Below are positions 59,225 through 64,000 of a stretch of 64,000 bases of DNA, one piece after another. The notes beneath the pieces are model-generated. The model did not search any database, was not told where the DNA came from, and saw only the letters and a program-made list of their open reading frames with translations. How positions within the stretch are numbered: the stretch's first letter is position 1; every line of letters begins with the position of its first letter. Origin of the DNA: Chrysaora quinquecirrha (Eukaryota > Cnidaria > Scyphozoa > Semaeostomeae > Pelagiidae); contig JACTAT010000200.1 of the NCBI GenBank assembly GCA_014526335.1, forward strand, positions 727,108-791,107, written 5' to 3'. The position numbers were made by a program, and so were the translations under genes.

Positions 59225-59659
59225 ATATTTTTATAAAGAGTAAATGTGCTCACTACCCATCAAGTACACACGTATAACATAACGACATAGAGATTATGAT
59301 CAGCAGTCATAGCTAAATTACAGAGTAGGTCTTTACATACTTAATTATTGATTTATGTTAATTTTTTTAAATACAAACGTGAAAACAGAAAAAATAGATT
59401 GAATACAAATGTACGATATTCAGTGTCATGATGAAATTAAATGTCACGTCCCATCATGACTAATTCTGCAAAGCATCTCTTGCATTTTGGTATGTCCTTT
59501 TGATCATATTAGGGTACTTGATGCCAAAATTCAAAAATTCGCCATCCTGCTTCCATCATTTCATTTTCTTTTTCATCTGTGGTGTTGTACTTTCCAATGT
59601 ACCGCATGTGCTTTTTGCTTGTTGCCAAAATGGGTGTGTCCTTGTCAAAATAAATGTCT

Positions 59660-60287
59660 TGGGCATATGTTGAGCGTTCTAAAGGCCAATGAATATAAAC
59701 AAGAAGACATACGCAAGGTCACGAGAAAAATCTCAAAGCCCAGACAGAATACTGAGGCTGACAAAGAGGAGCCTAAATGTTCTATGAACCTGCCATACAT
59801 CAGAGGGACAACTGAGAAAATCCGTCGATCTTTGTCTAAGCAAAATATTTTAAGGTGTACTTTTTATTCCCTTAATACACTTAAAAAGTCGCTTTCAAGG
59901 CCAAAAGACAAAGTTGACGATCTTGAAAAATCAAACGTGGTATGCAAAATACCATGTAGAGATTGTCCTAAATCATATATAGGACATTCGAAAAGAGAGA
60001 CAGGAACTAGGCTCAAAGAACATAAATCGAATGTGACCCATGGTCGAACTGACAAAAGTGATCTTGCCAATCATTGTTGGATGGAAAAACACCAGATGGA
60101 TTCGGATAACATTTCAGTGATTGATGAAGATAAGAACTGGAAAAACAGACTTGTTAATGAGAGCATTCACTCAGTTCTATCAACTCCTTGTATCAATCAA
60201 GTATCTTACTCAATCCCAGAAATCTGGTTGAATAACATCAAAAGTTGCATTGAACGCAATTTTGGCCCCACAAATTTTAGAAATTGA
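59660..60287 (+). CDS. Penelope-like element, C-terminal GIY-YIG endonuclease, 5'-truncated
   Basis: The frame reads VLKANEYKQEDIRKVTRKI (end of the RT thumb), LPYIRGTTEKIRRSLSKQNI, NVVCKIPCRDCPKSYIGHSK, RETGTRLKEHKSNVTHGRTD, ANHCWMEKHQMD and WKNRLVNESIHSVLSTPCIN to TGA at 60285-60287. The block C-K-I-P-C-x-x-C-x-x-S-Y-I-G-x-(S/T)-x-R-x(4)-R-L-x-E-H is the GIY-YIG nuclease of Penelope-like retroelements, with the Arg (TRLKEHK) and a downstream Glu available. The reverse-transcriptase core is missing upstream, although the frame is open here. The sequence before 59660 reads as an unrelated Cys-rich leader. A hammerhead-like motif follows at 60397. Confidence 0.75.
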
Positions 60288-60290
60288 GCA

Positions 60291-60309
60291 CCAAAAAAAA
60301 AAAAAAAAT
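60291..60309 (+). repeat. Poly(A) run after the Penelope-like ORF
   Basis: About 18 consecutive A bases follow the stop codon by a few nucleotides. Further element-like sequence continues beyond it, so it is internal to the 3' region rather than a true tail. Confidence 0.8.
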
Positions 60310-60396
60310 TCCGAGCTTCCTCAAAGGTCCGGTTAATTTCACACCTTTTGATCCGACCTTTGCAAAAAATAGGCAAGAAACCACATTTCTCATTGC

Positions 60397-60427
60397 CTGA
60401 TGATGGGAGACGGATCTCTCCTGAAAC
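60397..60427 (+). ncRNA. Hammerhead-ribozyme-like core in Penelope 3' region
   Basis: CTGATGA (60397-60403) is followed by a hairpin (GGAGA, loop, TCTCC) and GAAAC (60423-60427), the invariant hammerhead core order CUGAUGA, stem II, GAAAC. Penelope-like elements are known to carry hammerhead motifs. GTTG-CC-CAAC after GAAAC could form a short stem III and GGCAA/TTGCC lies just upstream, but the cleavage-site UH could not be placed cleanly. It may be inactive. Confidence 0.5.
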
Positions 60428-60439
60428 GTTGCCCAACTT

Positions 60440-61530
60440 AATATCAAAGGCTTGTCATGATAAGTGGTGACTATCATGTCTAATACAGTGTCAGAAACAG
60501 CCTTGATAAGTCCAAATATATTTACTCTACTGAAGAGACAGTTTTGCTTATTGTCGCCTGACTCTGTCAGGTAGAAGTTGACAAGAGATATCCACATTTG
60601 CAAGTGGCACAGTGAGAAAAAACAGCCTATGCACTATAAGTCACTAATGTATCAACAAGTATACAGAGAATAAAGATTTTTTCCTTAGAAATGAACTAAT
60701 TGCCAAATTTTGGGCACTTCAATTTTCTTTTTAACAATAAAAAGGTGTGATAAAATGACAAAAGTCATCCCAAAACACAGATTTTAGGTCTGTAAAATTA
60801 CATGTCGTTTGTTTTGGGGTTCAGGAAATCAATTCAATAGCCAAATTACAAAAGAGCTGTGCATTGAGTAAAAGTTATTGAGTTTCGATTCCAATTTTTC
60901 TATTTTATATACAATTTTATATAAAGATGAAAACTGCAGGTTAAAATTTGGAAAAGGATTAAGATTCATCAACCTTAGCATTAAGACAAGATTTAAATTA
61001 GAATTAAGCATAACATTCAGATTTAGATTAACACAAAGGTAAAGTTTCCTATCAAATATAGTTTGATAACAGAAATAATAAAACTGAAGTCTAAATGATT
61101 AAAGCGCCATGTGATTTTCAGGAGGCTCTCAATAGTGGGTATAATACTACACTATACAAGTCAGTAAATATAAGACTTTTTAATAACCTGGTGTTTAATG
61201 CCATTTCCTTGAACCCAACATATCGCTTTTTACGATCATCTGGAATATGAAAATTTCCGTAGTCATTGTCCAAAGCGATTCGCTCATAAAATGGAAGATT
61301 TTATAGTGAATCAGCAACTTTTTTGTTAAATGTGTCATCTTTTTCTTTGGGCTTGACATGGTGAATGATTCTTCAATGTTTCTTGGGCTATTGATGTTGC
61401 TTTGATTTCTTTTTTGAGCAGTTCTCCAAATATACTGACTAAGAGTGCAAGGACTCCACTAACTGCTGGCAGTCATTGAGGAATATATCAGATGGTGACT
61501 TCATCTGATCCCAGAAAGAAATCATATGGA
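60440..61530. other. No supported gene
   Basis: AT-rich sequence with short frames only. The first ~150 bases may still belong to the Penelope-like element. Confidence 0.4.
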
Positions 61531-61539
61531 ATAGCTCCT

Positions 61540-62105
61540 CACTGCTTACTATCATCCTTTCTGACCACAATTGTACTTTTGCCTTTTTTGTGCTCTCCAA
61601 TCATGATATTCTTTTCCATAAACTCCTTTAAAAAATGATGGCAACCCGTTGCACTTTTTTCCGATGAAGGCTTTGTTGATACTGGAATGATTTGTGTCGA
61701 TGGTCCATGGACAATCTGTAACCCAGCTGACCAATGCTTTCCCATTCTCTATTTAACACTTCTTAAACGACATCCCACGCATCACAGTCAAGTCTATGAC
61801 ATCATTGTACATATTATCTTTTTTTGTATGAGAAGAAGTATGTTGCAGACTGTACGTCGTTGTTGAAGCTTTCAACAACATATCCAATGCGTTTCATCTT
61901 GGCTTTCGAGTGCTTATTTCTTCAATTACCGCCGTATCTTTCACAAGAAACCATAAGGTCATGGTACTTGAAATTTTGCAGAGCGGCATTGAAAGATCGG
62001 CTTCAACAGCTGACATTGGGTTTGACTGTATTCCAGTTGTGTACGACTTGAAAAGAGTGTTTTCTTCAATGTCCAAATCTTTGCTAAGAGTTAGCCACAA
62101 ACTTT
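61540..62105 (-). pseudogene. Unidentified coding relic
   Basis: The minus strand reads LSKDLDIEENTLFKSYTTGI, MSAVEADLSMPLCKISS, then in other frames LTVMRGMSFKKC, ENGKALVSWVTDCPWTIDTN and LKEFMEKNIMIGEHKKGKST to a stop near 61539. Composition is coding-like across ~550 bases, but with at least two frame changes and one stop. I do not recognise the family. It may be another transposon fragment. Confidence 0.3.
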
Positions 62106-62834
62106 AGAATGTATCAGATATCCTCGCTTTAGCTTATTTTTTGTTAAGCTTTGACACTGAGGATAAAGCACAAAAATGGTCAAAAAAGACAAATTGTTAA
62201 ATAGGGAAGGGGGTGGTCCTTCAATTCAATACAAACAACAGATGAATTACAAAAACAAACAAACAAACAAAAACTCCTTCTGTATTTAAATTAAAAGGAA
62301 CTTTTTGAAATTCCTACCTTCGTTGTTTCCTTTCCTCTGGCAACGCATACTTGGAATCAATCCACATCTTCTCTCGCGCCCAATTCCATTCTTAAAGGAT
62401 TTTTTCTGCTTTTCGTTTGATTCTCTCATTATCAAAAGATTTATTCGTTTAACTGTTTACTCGTTGCTTATGAATTCAGATTTGAAAACGCCCAATTCAA
62501 ATTTCAAATTTTGCCTCCATTCAGGAAAAACAAAAAACTCGAAATGAGGCAGATAAAAACATGACCTTCCAATCTTCGTTGATCTCCATGTTTGATCTGC
62601 AACATGAAAACCACATGAAACAGACCGAACACAAAACAAAAGCAAAAGGCATGCCAAAGCATTTGTGCTGGGACGTTCTTGGTATGTTTTGTCTCGTATT
62701 TTCTTGGGTCACCCAGCATCCCCTCCCTATCTATCAAAATCTTAAATATTTGATTCTTTTGATAACTCGAATTGTTTTCCAGTAAGTTTTTGGCAGCGAA
62801 ACGGTCAAATATGAGAAAATGATGCCTCACCCAA

Positions 62835-63048
62835 AAATCCGGAGTTTTTTGTTTTGAATACGGTTGGTCGGATGACAATAATTTAACATATTTGTGTTGC
62901 CCGCCTGAGGAGACTTTCGTGGATGAGGAGGTCAAAAGAGTTACCAGCTTTATTAAGAATACAGAAATCATCAGGAGACACAGAATGGCCTGTTTGGTTG
63001 ATATGACCAAGAATCCGAAGACATTTTTAATGCCAAGATTCAACTAAG
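62835..63048 (+). CDS. Possible terminal exon, unknown
   Basis: The plus strand reads EYGWSDDNNLTYLCCPPEET, FVDEEVKRVTSFIKNTEIIR and HRMACLVDMTKNPKTFLMPR, ending FN and TAA. A GTGAGT donor-like site follows by one base, so the TAA may have been created by a frame slip. The composition suits a real exon better than the overlapping 179-codon minus-strand frame. No domain was recognised. Confidence 0.35.
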
Positions 63049-63459
63049 GTGAGTCGGAGGTGAAGAGTTGAATAACTTTTTTTCCATTTAAAGTTTATCA
63101 GTAAGATCAATTTTTCTTTATTCCCAACGATTGATAGTTATAAGTTCTTCATGTAAACCTTATTTTGTGTATAGCTTTCTTTTTCTTTCTAAAAAAAAAC
63201 TGTTTAAAGGATCATGATTTCAGCCAGGGAGTTTCTCATGGCCTAGCCACTTCTCCCATGGTAGAATGACAAATCTCTTGCCCTGCCTATTAATTCCTTC
63301 ATAAAGCATTAATTCTAAATTTAGACTATATATAAGACAGCCAAGATAAAAATTTTCTATTTTCTATTCTTTCTCAGATTTGATTGATGATAAGAAATAG
63401 AAAGAAGACAAATTATAATTTATAATGTTTTCCATGCCATGAATTATTTGATAACTCCA

Positions 63460-64000
63460 GGTTCAGACACTGAATTATCAGAGCTTGAAGATGATGATGA
63501 TCAGGATTTCCGTCCTGAAGATCAACAAATTAATGAAAAACTGAAAAAACAGGATTGTTCGGAAGATGTAGAAGATGAAGATTTATAGGTCACAGGGAAT
63601 GCTGAACATGTTCCTTTCTATTGCTACTATTGCTGATTTAGACGAGAACAAAACAAAAAATGAAGATGAAGCTATTATTGATGAGCAGGGAGAGGAAATC
63701 ATGATGAAAAAGCAAAAAAGAAAATCGAAGAAGTTAAGAGAGAACACAATTTTTGCTGGAGAAGTCCTAAAACTCCAGATGTTGACTTCACCTTCACAGG
63801 AGGAGATTTAAGCTTACGTCCTAGGCATTTTGAAAATTTTACTCTTCTTGGTTATTGTAAAATTTTTGGGATGATGATATGATTAGCCAATTGTAAGGTC
63901 ACACGAATATCTACAGTGTGCAGAAACTGGGACCTGTGTCAAGACGACAAAAGAAGAAATCGAGAAATTATTAGAAATGCAAATGAGGATAAGGTTTGTC
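63460..64000 (+). pseudogene. piggyBac-like transposase, N-terminal part, cut by window end
   Basis: After a TCCAG acceptor the plus strand encodes an acidic region (SDTELSELEDDDDQDFRPED), then in shifting frames KKIEEVKREHNFCWRSPKTP, DVDFTFTGGDLSLRP, FENFTLLGYCKIFG and a stretch like GHTNIYSVQKLGPVS. An acidic leader, then basic, F-x-W-R-x(2)-x-P, F-T-G, and L-x-x-F-x-x-F-x-x-x-x-(L/I)-I-x-x-x-x-x-x-T-N-x-Y, is the N-terminal signature of piggyBac-type transposases. There are stops near 63588 and 63890 and several frame changes. The D-D-D catalytic core lies beyond the window. Confidence 0.55.

Noticed and set aside
62504..63043. 179-codon minus-strand frame, hydrophobic and Phe-rich
   Set aside because: No motif, unusual composition, and the opposite strand carries a better exon-like frame at 62835-63048.

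Overview
The window looks like metazoan nuclear DNA, probably a marine invertebrate and possibly a cnidarian. It is AT-rich, coding sequence is split into short exons with clean GT-AG borders, intergenic space is large, and many different transposable-element families are present, most of them decayed. The cnidarian placement is an inference from family content (Academ-like and KDZ/HMGXB3-like genes, G2E3-like fragments) and was not tested by search. No bacterial operon structure, CRISPR array or rRNA was seen.

Layout. 0-4 kb: minus-strand exons of a KDZ/HMGXB3-like gene (copy A) that runs off the left edge, plus unassigned coding patches. 5.4-10.5 kb: a minus-strand, eight-exon Academ-like DNA transposon gene (XPG/FEN-like nuclease plus a CXC cysteine cluster) with intact splice sites but stops and frameshifts. 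10.8-12.35 kb: two adjacent minisatellites (97-bp unit x6, 81-bp unit x12). 12.4-14 kb: remains of a KMT5A-like SET-domain gene. 15.5-30.7 kb: the best host-like gene, about 19 exons on the minus strand. It has a Walker A P-loop, acidic linkers and a C-terminal PHD finger. Its introns carry several inverted-repeat elements, and a further one with a perfect 40-bp TIR lies just downstream. 31.7 kb: a tRNA-like sequence. 34-40 kb: two inverted-repeat structures, the larger enclosing a G2E3-like N-terminal fragment and an integrase-type HTH fragment. 40.7-45.4 kb: plus-strand exons ending in a MULE-like transposase fragment. 47-53.5 kb: a short minus-strand gene, a 0.7-kb TIR element and a second KDZ-like gene (copy B) with a Ulp1-like peptidase domain. 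54.5-60.4 kb: four plus-strand transposon remnants in a row (hAT, Tc1/mariner, 5'-truncated RTE-like LINE, Penelope-like GIY-YIG with a hammerhead-like motif). 63.4-64 kb: the start of a piggyBac-like transposase cut by the window edge.

Most genes here are mobile-element genes, so there is no single pathway. Several frameshifts are single-base slips, some at homopolymers, so part of the apparent decay could be assembly error. Real stop codons also exist (for example TGA for a conserved Gly codon in the SET domain). Families were assigned from motifs by eye, without any database search.
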